A stretch of DNA of 64,000 bases from Mycogone perniciosa (Eukaryota; Ascomycota; Sordariomycetes; Hypocreales; Hypocreaceae), in NCBI GenBank assembly GCA_025331125.1, contig JAOALB010000182.1:26978-90977 (forward strand), given 5' to 3'. The first letter of the stretch is position 1; the number at the start of each line of letters is the position of its first letter. The notes under the pieces are model-generated. The model had not been told where the DNA came from and did no database searches. It saw nothing but the letters and a program-made list of their open reading frames with translations. Both the position numbers and the translations under genes were made by a program. Shown piece by piece: positions 45,055 through 58,960 of the stretch.

Positions 45055-45443
45055 AATATCTTGCCCAATGAACGAATGCCGGGGTTAGGGCGTACCGTAA
45101 GGACCCATTACATAGATAGAATAGACTAGGTTGTATTTTTCTCTGATCATGTTTTAAATTTAATTCATTTTCTTACAATGGAAGCCCAAGAACGCATTAA
45201 TTATTGAGGAACTGACTGCTGGCAGAAACAACACCATGACGAAAAGCGCACTTACTCTAATAAATAAACTGAAGCTATCAGTCACTATTGTAACGAAGAC
45301 AGCAAAGATAGACATGAGCCTGGGTGTTGGGTCCATAATGTACAGTCTGAGTGGTCTACGGAGTACGATGTGCGTCAAGATCCGCCAAGTCCGATTCGAG
45401 ATTCGAAGAAGACCGATGCAGATTCCCCATAAATTCTCTGACT

Positions 45444-45482
<39 letters not shown>

Positions 45483-45620
45483 AAATGGCGGTTTGATTGA
45501 TTGATTGATATACCATTAACGTCCTATGGCAAAGGCCACTAGTCCCAGTAGGGCAAAAGGACGTGCTATGCTAGGTCTAACTACAGTATTACTAATAGAT
45601 ATGCAGGCTCCCCTATATAG
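45055..45620. other. 3' flank of chitosanase and right edge of the island
   Basis: Contains the presumed 3' UTR, T-rich around 45130-45170, and then unique sequence with no convincing gene. Short open frames (45160-45378 minus, 45236-45496 plus) have no domain. Composition turns A+T-rich at about 45620. Confidence 0.55.
45447..45478 (+). repeat. (CT)16 microsatellite
   Basis: Uninterrupted CT dinucleotide run of 32 bp. A short (TTGA)n run follows at about 45493-45508. Confidence 0.97.
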
Positions 45621-48600
45621 TATTTTATCGCCTTAGCGGGTATAGTCTTTTAGCTTTACTTCTATTAATAGGTTAAAAAGGTGCGTGAATTTTATATAAT
45701 ATATTAAGTAACTGAGGTTAACGTTAAGGGCTAGCTTTATTAATTTATAGAGTTAAAAATAAATCCTTTATAAAGTAAAAGAGAAATGAAGGAGAAAATT
45801 AATTAATTAATATTAAAGCGTTATATTGCATTTAATTAGGCTTTTTAATAATATAAGTATATTTTAAAAAAGAAATTAAAGGCCTATATTATTTAAAAAA
45901 AAGTAATTATAGTTTATCTTTAATAAATAAAAGGTTAATTTATAAATTATAAGGGCTAGTTTTTATTATTATATTTTACTAATCTTTTTATAATAAAAGA
46001 TATAGTTATATACTTTCTTTTTACTATAGCTATAAATTACTATTATACTTTTATATTAAAAGCATTTATAATATTATATAAAGTCTTTATATTAAGATGT
46101 AGCAGTTAATAAAAAGTAAAAGTCTTTTTTTAAAACTATTAAATTTTTAAGGTATGTTAAATTAATTAATAGTTTAAATAAGTAATATATATTAAATATA
46201 TTCTTTTTATTTAACTTTTAAAGCTAAACTTTAACTTTAATTTAACTTTATATTAAAAGAAAGTAAATATAAATATTACATTAAATAATATTAATTATTT
46301 ATAGTTCAACTTAATTAATTAATTTATAGCTTTATTAGTTTATATATTTTAATAGTTAAAGTATTATATATATATATATATATATATTTATTATATATAT
46401 TTTTAAATCTTTAAAATTTAATAAAGATTTATTATAACAAGTTTAAAGGTATATTTTTTAAATGGTATATTATAGTTATATTATTTAAGCAGATAATAAT
46501 ATCCTTTATATTATTATTATTAATTAAAGTAGCTTTAAGTCTTTTTAATACTTTAATAGCTTTATTATTAAATACTTTTATTAAATCAAGTTAATTATAT
46601 TTATTTGTAATTTTTATATTATTTTATTAGATGTAAAGGCTATAGGTAATAGCTTTTATAATATAATATAATTTATTTATAAATACTAACATTGTTTATT
46701 TACATAGATATTAATTATTTAATAATAATAGTTTAACTGTAAATTAAAGCTTTTAAGTATTAAAATATTATATTATTAAAGGGACTTTACTTTTTTAATA
46801 TAAAATTAAAAGAAAAGTGATTTTTTTATATTAAAAGGATTATTTATATAGCTATTTTAAAAAGTAAACTTATATAAGAAAAAGGCTATTATATTTTATA
46901 TACCGTTAAGCCTTTATATTATACTTTTACTTTATAATAAAGTATTAGTTTCATATATATATAAATTATTTAATATATAAAGTATAGTATAGCCTTTTAT
47001 ATACAGTTTAAATTACTATAAAATATATGTATTATTATATATACTTTTATAATTCCTTTTTTAATATATATTGTAAAGTAAAGCTTTTAAAGTATAATTA
47101 TTATTTAAACTACTATTTAATTTAAAATATTATTTATAAATAAAAACATTATATTATTTATATAGTTAAACTTTTATAGCTTCTTAATAAAAGTACTTAA
47201 GTTATTATTTTTTTATAGTTTTATTTAAACTGTATAGTTTATTATAAAAAAGAAAGCATATTAAGCTATATAATGAAATTAACTTTATTTATATAATTAA
47301 GGTATCAATTTATTAATAAAGATTATATTAAAGGCCTTTTAAAGATTGATTATAATTAAAGTAATTGCTTTATTATTATAAAAGATTAATTTAACTTTAT
47401 AAATTAAAGGTATAGTTAAATTAATATTAAGTTATTTGAAAAAAGGTATTAATTTATTTAATAAATAGTATTTACTATCTAATTGTAATATATATTATTT
47501 TCTATATAATATAATATTTAAGATTTGTATTTAAATATAAAACAAATTAACTTCTAAGCCTTTAAAAATAAACAATTTCTTTTTTGAATTTAAAAATTAT
47601 TATTACTTTAATTAATTAAAAAGTAAATAAATAATATTTAAGCTTAAAGTAAGTTTTATAAAAAAGAGTAAATATATATTTTTAGTTATAAATTAATAAA
47701 AATATAAAAAGTTGATTATAATATTATTAATATTTAGAAATATGTTTTATATATATTATAAGTATTATTACTTTTTTTTAAACTATTATAAAGATATTAG
47801 TTTATTATTATTTACTGATGAAGATTTATAAATTTATAATATTGTTAATTATTATATATTTTTTAAATATAATATTATAAAAAGTAATGGTTTTTTTTAA
47901 AGTAATAGTTTAATTATTGATTTATAATAATAGTAATTAAAAGATTTATTTTAATTTAATTTAAGAGATTATATAAAATATATGTTTATTTCTTTACCTA
48001 TATTAATTATATTTTATTAATATACTTTTTTAATATTTTTTATTACTTTTTTAAAAGTCTTTTAACTATTATAAACATAGGCATTTAATAGTATACCTAC
48101 TACTTTTTAACGCTTAAAAAGGCTTAAAAGCTTTTTTTATATTTAACCTTTTATTATAATTTAAAAAGTAAGAAGTTTAATAATTAACTTATTATTTTAA
48201 TAGATTTATAAAAACGAAATAGTAGTATTTTAATTATTTAATTTATAGCTATTACTATAAATTTAAAAAAAAAGAAAAAGTAAAATCTTTTTTTTAATTA
48301 AAGATAAAAAGTATTTTTTTATTATTATCCCTTTTAACTTTAAGCCTGTTAAATAAGATTAAATAATAGATTAAAGTTAAAGTTAAAATATTTAATATAA
48401 TATAATTAAAATTAATCAATAAATATTCTTTAAATATAGCTTTTATTAATAATATATTTAAAAATATTGTTAATTATAGTATTTAATACATATATTCAAA
48501 TATTTAATAAATTAAAAAGAAAAAGCTTAATTTTAACAGTTTAGTTAATTATTAATATATTTTAATTACAGTTATTAATTACCTACTATAAAAAATATAT

Positions 48601-48718
48601 AATATTAAAGTCTTTAACTATTATATAAATTTATTAATATAAATTTAAAAAAGGTTTTAAATATTTTAAATAAATAATTATTTAATTTAGATTTTTACTT
48701 TTTTATTAATATATATTT
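45621..48718. other. A+T-rich desert, nothing recognised
   Basis: Three kilobases of A+T-rich sequence with stops in all frames. A TA microsatellite lies at about 46365-46386. The first 150 bp (to about 45770) keep a few G+C-bearing words and may be a decayed element edge. I could not align the rest to other parts of the window. Confidence 0.5.
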
Positions 48719-49112
48719 TATTAAGGGTAATTAATATACCTAATACACTTGCACTCCTTTTTACTAGCTTACTTAAAAAAAGTCGGTTACTTATTTAAGC
48801 AACTATTGGATTAAGAAAGCGTAAAAGTATAAAGATAAAATAGATAGACTTAGTTTAATAATAAAAACAACCTGCATTTTCCCTTAATCATTACCTTACC
48901 TGTGATTTCACGGCCGCTAAGGCGTAAAGAGGTAACTATTAGTTGCTTTCGGCTGCAGACATTATGATTAAATGATTCGCAGCATCTTTTAGTCCCTATA
49001 TTACCTAACTGCGGCTTCGTGGTTCTATTAAAAGCGTGGTTCCCGCGCTCTATTTAGGTTATTGTTAGTGTATATATATATTTGTGTTTAGAGTGCCAAT
49101 TCCCCCTCAACA
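48719..49112 (-). repeat. Repeat R, right copy (better preserved), LTR-like
   Basis: 394 bp. On the minus strand it starts TGTTGAGGGGGAATTGGCAC and ends TTACCCTTAATA (CA to TA), so it resembles a solo LTR. Its middle (about 48895-49070) keeps normal composition, for example TTCACGGCCGCTAAGGCG and CCGCGCTC. It has no coding frame. Flanking 5-bp sequences do not match, so insertion ends are uncertain. Confidence 0.7.
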
Positions 49113-50502
49113 AAATATAAAAACGTCTACGTAAATATTATAGTTTATTTAAATTATTATTAAAGAAAAAGTTTAAAACTCTCTATATTATATTATATAC
49201 TAATATCCTTTTTAAATAATATTTATATATAATTTTTATATTATAATAATATTATAACCCTTTATAATTATAAAAGTAAAAGTAATTTTTTATATTAGCT
49301 TTAATTTGTTAATGTTAACTTAAAATACTTTTTATAATTTTGTATTTCTTTAACTTTAATTAAATTTTTAAAATGTATTAAAAAGCTTTAAATTATTATT
49401 CTTTAATATTATTTTGCTTTTATAGTTAAAATTATAAAAGTCTTTTTATTATTATTATATATAATAATAATAAAAGGCTAATAGTTATTATATTTTAAAT
49501 AATATTTAATGGCTTAAAGACTATAAAGTAAATTTATTAAAATACTTTTATTCTTTATTAAGAAACTTTTTATAATTTTATAATTAAAAGGTATATTAAC
49601 TTTTTATAGCTATACAAGAGTTTAATTATATATAATTTATATATACTTTTATATAGTTTCAAATAGTTAATATATTAAATATTTAATAAATAATTTTATA
49701 TTTTATATTTAAAGTTATTATAAAAGTAATACATAAACTTCCTTTAATATATTTATTAAAAGTAAAAGTTTTAATACATTTTATATTATAATAAAAAGGC
49801 TGCTGTTTATAATGATTTTATTAAATAATTAAAGTTAAAGAAAGTTAACCTTTTATTAATTAACTTAAAGAAAAAGAAAACGATTCTTCTTTAATTTTAA
49901 TATAGTTATTTTAAAGATTAAATATTAATTGAATTTTAATTAATCTATATATCTACTTTTAATTTAATAGCCTTAAAGTAATTTACTTTTATACTATTAA
50001 ATAAGCTTAAAACCCTTTCTAAATAAATTAAGATATATATATATATATATTATTATTAAACTCCTTTAATTTTTATAATATTTAAATAAATATTAATTTT
50101 CTTTATTAAAAAGCTTTTATTTAATTCTTTAATTATTATTGTTATAATATATATTTAAATAAAGTATAATATATTAAAAAAAAGTTTAATAGATAGTTTA
50201 TTAATATAAAAGTCTTTAAAAATATTTAATTATAATTAAATTATAGTTAAATTATTATTAAGAAATTAATAATACTTTAAATTATTATTAAAGAAATTAA
50301 TAATACTTTAAATTATTTAAATAATAATATCATATTTTTTGTTTATTGAAAATTCAATTATAATATTATTAAATACTTTATTAATTATATAAGAAATTAC
50401 TATTTTATTTTTAAAAAATATTTAACTATTAGCTTTAATACTTTTTAAAGCTTTAAAAGTATTAAATTTAATATTTTATAATATAAAAGAGATTAAAAGT
50501 AT
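49113..50502. other. A+T-rich desert with one short tandem repeat
   Basis: No coding signal. At about 50248-50309 a 30/31-bp unit (AAATTATTATTAAGAAATTA...) is repeated twice head to tail. A TA run is at about 50034-50050. It ends with AGTAT (50498-50502), the left target copy of G3. Confidence 0.55.
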
Positions 50503-50664
50503 TATCACGGCACTAAACCTGCCCTCTAATAACTTATCAGCATTATATATATCCCTATATAATAGCTTAGTCCTATACCTCCGAACCACATTCTTATAGC
50601 TTCTTGCCTTATTTAAGGTATAATAAAGATATTACCTTAACCCGCTATTCTGTATACTGTAATA
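50503..50664 (+). repeat. G3 5' LTR
   Basis: 162 bp, TATCACGGCACT (TG to TA) to CTGTAATA. Mutated relative to the 3' LTR, for example CATTATATATATCC against CATCACGTGCGTCC. Confidence 0.93.
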
Positions 50665-53600
50665 GTTTATGCCTTCCTATAACAACTGCACCGTTACCCC
50701 TAGCCCTTAACCCTGCCTAAGAAGAATTAATAAAGTCGCCGACAGCCTAGTTGCAATACTATAAAAAGCCCTATATCTTATAGGAAATTTACTAATCCTT
50801 AACTATAGCGAGACCTTAAGCTTAAAAGCCTATATCCCTGCAGTAAAAAATATACCCTAGCCTAGCTCTTTAGCCTATACCTGATTCTTTAGCCTGCGTT
50901 TAACTTAAAAATATTAAAGTAAGAATAAAAGGTATAGAAAAGGACTTTAATTAAAAAGTAAAGCTTGCTAATTACTTCTGCAATTAGCTTTATATTTATA
51001 CTATCTTAAAAGCTTATAATAATAACTATAACCTAACTTTATAGCTTTAAGTATTAAAAGTTAAGTAGTTTTTTAATATTATCTTTCATTTACTTTTAAA
51101 ACTAAAAGTATAACTTTAATATAGCTTTAAAATAAAAGGAGGCTAAAAACACTATTATTATTAAAAACTTAAAGCTCGCCTAATATAAAGTCTAAAGCTA
51201 AAGCAATATAATTAATAAGTTTATTAAAGCTAAAAGTAATAATATCTTTAAGCATTAAATTAATAACCTTAAAGATAAATTTAATATTAAAGATAAAGAT
51301 ATAAAAACCTATTAATAAAAGTATATAAATTAATATTTTACTATATTATATAATATTATAATTAATAGTAAATACTTTAATACCTTTTATAAATATATCC
51401 TTTATATTAGCAGTTGATTAAATAGTAATATTTATAATTTAATATAAAAGGTATTTAACTATATTATAATAAAAAAGGATAATTATATAATATAAAAATA
51501 AAAAAGTAATAAAACTTTTATTAAATTTTTAGACTTATAGTATAAAACTTTTAACCTTTCGCGATCTACCGCTTAAAAGTTTAATACCTACTATATAGTA
51601 AATAAACTGTTTTAAAACTTTATTATTAAATTTTATAAACTAGCAGCCTAAGCTAGTAGAATTAATACTTAAAAGGTTAATGCCTTTTACTTTAAAGTAT
51701 TTAAAAAAATAGCTGCTACCTTTACTAATAAAAGCAATAAGCCTATAAATAAAAATAATTAGTCTGCTTAAAAAACTTTTAATTAAAAAGTTTATAATAA
51801 CTTTAAAAAGCAGGCCTATTATATTAAATTTAAAGGCAACTGTAAATTTAAAAAGCTAAATAATAACTATACTCTTTAATAAACTTTACTTTAAAATTAA
51901 CTAAACCCTTTAAAGTAAAAAGATATAAGTAATCCTATATAGTTAAATACTATATCCTTTACTTTACAATATAAAAAATATTAATAACTCTATAATTTAT
52001 ACTACTATTATAGCAGTTAATATACAGTTAATAACTATATAAAAAAGCAGAAAGCTAATATTATAAAACCTTAAACCTTATAGGGATATAGTAGCAGTTT
52101 CCTAGGACGCGGAATATATTAAAGCAATAGCACTATAGCGCCTTAAAGTAAAGTATATATTCTAAGCTAGGGAAAAGGTATATTAGTATTATAAATTCCT
52201 ACTCTTTAATTCCTGCAATACCAGCACTTCTTAGCCTAAAGAAATAACCTATTATATTATAAAAACCTATTCTTATACTATATTAATAGAACCAGCTTTA
52301 TTAAAGGATTAGTTACCTTTAGTAATATACTCGCCTATAAAGATATAACTCTTAATATAAAAAAGTAAAGAAAAAAATAGCTTTTTAATAATATTACATT
52401 AAAAAGCGCAATAGAATATTAAAATAGCCTATAAATCTAATACCTTTATAAATACAATTAATTATTATTAATAATAGACTATTAATTTTAAATACTATAA
52501 ATAGTAAATTATTATTTATTTATATTATATTATTTTTTATATACTTATTAATAATTATATTAACCTTTATTAATAGTAGCTGTTTAATATAAAGCTTTAT
52601 AGACTAGCATTTTCTCTAAAAGTCTTAAATCTTAATAATATAATTACTTAAACTAAAAAGCTTTATTTTAGCTAATAGTAAAGCAGCGGTATAGTTTATT
52701 AACTATATAATCTTAACTATAGGAATAAAGGAATATAGAGAGTTATATATATTTTTTATTATTAATCTTTTAAATTTAAACCCCTTTATCTTTAAAATAC
52801 TATAGCTATAGTAATATAATTTTAATGTTAACTAGCCTATATTAATAGTTACCTTTGACTTATAATACTATTTAATAAATTATTACCTTTAAATCTGCAC
52901 TATATTAATAATCCCTAGCTTAATAACTATTTTATATAATATTAATATCCTAGGCAAACCCTTAAAGTCAGCACTTTATATTACCAGCAAAAAACAAAAT
53001 AATACACTAAAAAAGATAAAAAAGAAGGTTAAAAAGAAAGTCAGGTTTTAAGCCTATATTAAGAGTATACTAAAAGAGATAATGCCTTAACAGGGAAAAA
53101 AGGACCTATATATTAACCTTACATTAATATTAAAGTAAAATTACTATTATATTTATTGACCTAATAACTGTAAAGGACCAGAGACTAAAGTATAGATAAT
53201 ATTAAATAAACCTTTAATACTGGTTTTAATAACACTTATAGCTAGTAGCTATTAATATCTATATTAATATAACCTAGTATAACTCCCTAAATTAAATATA
53301 CTAATACTTAATAAGCCTATAGCAGTAGCGCTATATAAACGACTTAACTTAATAGATATTTAAATATCCGCCGCAATATTATTTATTTAATCTTATAAAG
53401 ACTTATCTATTTAATATATAAAACTAATTTAAATAGACTTAATAGAAAATATATAAAAGCAGGAATATAAAGTATATTAACTATTAAAGCTTAATAAAGA
53501 CACTTTTACAAATATATTATAAAAATAAAGCAGCTTTATAGCAGTATAAACACTATTCCTTTAAACTTTCTATAAATTCCTTATATACTACTATAGTGGA

Positions 53601-54582
53601 AAGTACCTTTAAAAGATATTAAAGTTTAATATTAATAAATTTATAAAAGTAAAGCTAAAATTAATAAAAAGTAATATTTAAAAGAAATTTTTTAATTAAC
53701 TATAAAATAAAATTATTAACTTCTTTTTATAATTAATAAATAAACTTCCCTTTAAAAGATTATAAAACTATAAAATTAAACTTTTATTAAAAAAGGAATT
53801 ATTATATTAAAAAAACTGCTTAATATTATTAAATAAACTTTAAGTTATAAGAAAATAGCTAGATAAGAATTTAGCTAAAGGATTTATTAAAAAGTCTAAA
53901 GTAAAATATACTGCCTTTTTACTCTTTGCTGTAAAACCTAGAAAAGGCATTTATATTTATTAAAACTACTAAAGCGTTAATAATATTACTATAAGAGATT
54001 ATTACCTATTACTGCTAATTTAGGAAATATTAAATACTTTATATAATATTAGATTTTATATTAAACTAAATATAATAGCTGCCTTTAATAAACTTAAAAT
54101 TATAAAGGGATATAAATAAAAGACAGCTTTTATAACCTAGTTTAAGCTATTTAAAACCTTTATTATACCTTTTAGCCTTTATAATGCCTTAGCCTCTTTT
54201 TATTACTATATTAACTATACCCTATATAATTTATTTAATAAAATTTATATAGTTTACTTTAATAATATTTTAATTTACTTAACTATATAAAAGAAATATT
54301 AATAAAATATATAGGAAATTATAGATAAATTAATTAATGCAGGTCTTTAAATTAATATTAAAAAATGCAAATTTAAAATAATAAAAATAAAATACTTTAG
54401 CTTAATTATTATAAATAATAGTATTAAAATAAACTTTAAAAAAGTAGCTGCAATTATAAGTTAAAAGAGACCTTTAAACCTTTGCGAACTTTAATATTTT
54501 TTAAGCTTTGCGAATTTCTATTAGCAGTTTATTAAAGACTTCTTTAATATCTATAAACCTTTAAATAGCCTTTTAAAAAAAG

Positions 54583-54754
54583 TGTTACGGCACTGACTAT
54601 AACGCGATGTTGACGCCCTGTTATATAAGCTCTAGTCATATAACCAGGCCCCAACGCGTTCCTAGCTATAGCTTTCCGTAAAGCCTTAGGGCTTCCTTGC
54701 TCTCTACAGTATAATAACGATATTTGCCTTAACCTGCCTTCCTATACTGTAATA
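54583..54754 (+). repeat. G4 5' LTR
   Basis: 172 bp from TGTTACGGCACTGAC to CTGTAATA. The following GTTTATGCCGTC is the same leader start as in G2. Confidence 0.95.
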
Positions 54755-57700
54755 GTTTATGCCGTCTTTTAACTTAGTTGCGCTGTTGCAAGGCATATAT
54801 TTAACTAATTATAAACTTCCCTGAATTCCCCCTTTATTCCTAAACCTATAATAACGCCTTTATAGCCTAGCCTTTACCCTTTAAACCCTATACCTATAGG
54901 AAATTAATTATAAGCGAGATAAATATAGATGCCTTAAACCTTGCCCTGCAACTTAACTTAGCCTAATAAACTACAGTCTTCGCTATAAAGCTGGCGCCTT
55001 TCCCTTTTCTCTTTAAAACCCTATAAAAATCTAGCATTAATAATAATTATATATATTTAATAAACGCGATTATTAAGGATAATAACCTTTATTACTAGTT
55101 CTGTCTCTTTAATTAAGTAATAAATAAAGGCTTAGCTTAATAGGAAAAATAGAAGTAAACTTTTAAGTAGGAAATTTTAAAATAGGCAGCCAAAAACTAA
55201 AACCTTAAAGTATAAATTAAAGCCTAGGTTAAAGCCTTAAATACAGCCTTACTGCTAAAACCTAAAAATAATAATTTATTTAACTGCCGCTAAACTAAAG
55301 ACTTTAAATAATTTAATAGTAAATAGAAAAATATTACTAAATGCTAATAAAAATATATTAATTAGCGCTTTTAAATTAATATTACCTTTATAAATAACTA
55401 GTTAATCTTTTTAATTAAATTTAAAAAGATTTTATATATTGCAGGCCTTTTAAAAGGAAATATATATTAACTATAATAAAGAAACTTTAATATTATTATC
55501 GAGAATCTTAATAACCCCGCCTAATAGTATTAAAAGATTAATACAATACTTTTTATTAATTTTAATAAATAATATAAAACAATTAACCTATTTTAAAAGG
55601 CATTATAGTCTTTTAATAACCTATATATATTAAATAAGCCTTTTTAAAACTTTATAGTAAAGTTATCTGCACTAGGCAGTAAATATAGTAAGACTGCTGA
55701 GCAGATAGTAAAGGCCTTAAAGATAAAGGTCTTTTAAGAACTTGCTAATACTATAAAGACTTAAGTAATTAAGCTAAATAAATCTAACTTTACTGAATAG
55801 TGCTAACCTTACTAAACTATCTATAATAGGCTCTAGGAAGGCGCCTATTATAATGCCCTCTGCGCTGCCTAAATAGGCCAGTGTTAATAAAGCTATTAAT
55901 AACAGCAGCAATATCACTAACGCTAGCAGAATAACTAAGTGAATAACTAAGCAAACAACTAAGCCGCTGCCTTAGCGCTGACTAGCGATTTAATGCAGCT
56001 AGATACTGTATATATTATATTACCTTGCCTTTAAGTCTCTCGCGAGGAATATATCGCTAAAGGACTATACTTTTACTATAAAAAAGCAGGTTATAGCCTT
56101 AATAAATATAATAAGAAAAAGTAGGCTGATATATATTGAGGAAATCTATACTAGGCATAAAACTAAAATCACTAAGTCTAGCTATACTAGCTATACTTTA
56201 ACTTAACAGTACTTTAAGGCTAGCAGTAAAATAGTTTAATAAAGTATAATAACTAAACCCTAATAGTATATTAATATTACCTGCAATGCCTAGTTAACCT
56301 ATAAATCTAGGCTTTAAATAATATACCCTCTTTAAGTATTAATAAAGATAATAATAGTAGCGCTGCTTTATTAACTTTTAACCTACCCTAGTTTAGCTAG
56401 CTATACCTATTAAGAACCTAGACCTAACTTATAAACTAAGGAAAAGATTAACCTTTACTGAAAGTTGTAAGCAGAGGTTAATTATAAATAGTACTATTAT
56501 CTTAAAATAGATTTACTGCTGCCTTTTTAATTAAAAGCCTTTTAAACTTAAATTAATAGATAGTAAATCCCTTTTAGTATAAGCTATACTATCCTTTATA
56601 TATAATGTTTATATCGATATAAAAGCTTTAATAAATAGTAGCTATATACTTTAAGCTTTTATTAGCTGCGCTTTTATTAAGCGATTTGGCATTATTACCT
56701 AATAACTGCTATTTATTAAAAACCTCCTTTTTACTAATAAAAGTATAGCTAATAAAATTTTAGACTTCTTTATTATATAAACTATAATTGGCCCCTATAA
56801 AGAACTTTGCCTCTTTTTTATTATAAATATCCCTAATAATATACCTATTATTTTTAGCCTTTTATACTTAAGAAAATATAACTTTAATATTAATTAAAAA
56901 AAATTAATTATTACTTTTAAATCCTATTACTATTATCATTATTGCCTTTTAAAGAATATAGCTAGCTTTATATAAGTTTTAATAGTAGTTAAAATAAAAA
57001 ATTACTTTATTAAAGCTAATATAAAAAATATATATTATTAACAACTAATAGTTAAAGATACTTTAAATAAAGCAGAGCTTAATTAAATTAAATAAAGAAC
57101 TATACTATACTAGTAACTGTTAGTTAAAAATATTTAAGAAAAGGAAGACTATAACTTAACTAAAAAGGGAGCTTATAAACTGTATATTCTATAAACCTTA
57201 ATATTAAACTGAGATTACTATATAACCCGCAGGTGCAGCAGAATTAATAATAAGGAAATATAGGTATAGATAATCTTAAACTAAGTATATATAAAGCCGC
57301 TGCCTGCCTTTATAATCTGCAGTTAATAATAAAAAAGAAAACCTTTATTAAAGCTATTACTATTACCTTTTAATATATTGCTTTTATAAAATTAAACTAA
57401 ACCCTAAGATTAAAAAGTATATTTAAATATAGCGGATATATAAATAATAGCAGCTATAAACTTTATTACTTTCTATTATTAATTATATATTTATATAATA
57501 AAAGTAACCTAAGAAAAGATTAATTAAGCTATTAAGATTAAGGAACTAGCGCCTATTAGCCTATTAAAGCTTTTAGATAAGTTTTTTTAATAAATATTTA
57601 TAGGATAAAGAGACTATATTAAAGTAAAAATAATATTATTAAAAGAAATATATAACTTTATTAATAAATACTACTCTTTAATATAATTAAAAAAAATTAT

Positions 57701-58249
57701 AGCCGCTAATATAAAGAAATTTATAGCAGGAAAACCTAAATTTAGTAAATTAAATATTTTAAAGAAACTGCTATCCTAGCTATATAACTTATATAATACT
57801 TTCCTGCTAAAGACAGTAAATAAACTTCCCCTATAATAGGCCTAGGACTATAAAATTAAGATATTGCTAGGAAAAGACCCTTTATATTAAAAAATAAGCT
57901 ATTTTCATTTAATAAACTGCAGGTAATAAGAAAATAGTTAAATAATAATTTAGTAAAAAGATTTATCTGCAAATCGCAAGTATAATATACTGCTCCCCTC
58001 CTTTTAGCCGCAAAATTAAAAGGCAGTATCTATATTTATTAAAACTACTAAAAGTTAAATAATATTACTATTAAAAATTAATACCTATTGCTATTAATCC
58101 GGGGAACCCTTAATACTTTAAGCTATATAAAGGTATATATAAAACTTAATATTATTGCTGCATTTAATAACCTTTATATCACTAAAAGAAATATATAGAA
58201 AACAGTATTTATTATAAAGTTTAGCCTCTTTAAAATATTAATTATACTT

Positions 58250-58960
58250 TTCGGCCTTTATAATACACCTATTATATTTTAATACTATATTAACTATACT
58301 TTTTATAACCTTTTTAACTGTACCTATACAGTATACTTTAATAATGTTTTTATATACTCTTTAAGCTAAAAAGAATACTGAAAATATATCCGCGAAATAG
58401 TAGCCTGCCTTTAAAATACTGGCCTTTAAATTAATATTATTAAATATAAATTTAAGACAATAAAAATAAAATACCTTAGCCTAATTATTACTTTAAAGGG
58501 ACTAGAGATAAATCCTGAAAAGGTTAAAGCTATATTAAACTGGCAACCACTTAAAGGAGTAAAAGACTTATAAAAGTTCCTCGGCTTTATAAACTTTTAT
58601 TGCCGTTTTATTTAAAAATACTTTAAAATAGCTGCACTATTAAATAAGCTTTTAAAGAAAGACTAACTATATATTTAAAGAGAAAAATAGCAGCAAGCCT
58701 TTAATTTAATCAAATGCACTTTTAAATTAGCTTTAATTTTAACCCTCTTTAACTATAATAAATAAATAGTCTTTAAAATAAATACCTTTAATTAGGTATT
58801 AGGCGGTATCCTGTTATAGTATAATAAAAAAGGTATTTTATACTTTATTATATTTTTTTCTGTAAAGTATAACACTTAAGAATATAATTATAAAATTTAT
58901 AATAAAAAACTCCTAGCTATTATTAAAGTAACAAAAGAGTAGCGCTTAAAATTATAAAGT
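58250..58960 (+). pseudogene. G4 reverse transcriptase and RNase H remnant
   Basis: Parallel to 36080-36790 in G2. The thumb region reads KYKFKTIKIKYLSLIITLKGLEINPEKVKAILNWQPLKGVKDL.KFLGFINFYCRFI. This is better preserved than in G2: W, Q, G and the FLGF and CRF positions survive. It is the clearest gypsy RT signature in the window. Confidence 0.85.

Noticed and set aside
45060..45100. Telomere-like repeat (GGGTTAGGG)
   Set aside because: Only a single partial motif in unique sequence; no array.
45160..45496. Short ORFs at the right island edge
   Set aside because: They overlap on opposite strands and one runs into the CT microsatellite; no recognisable product.
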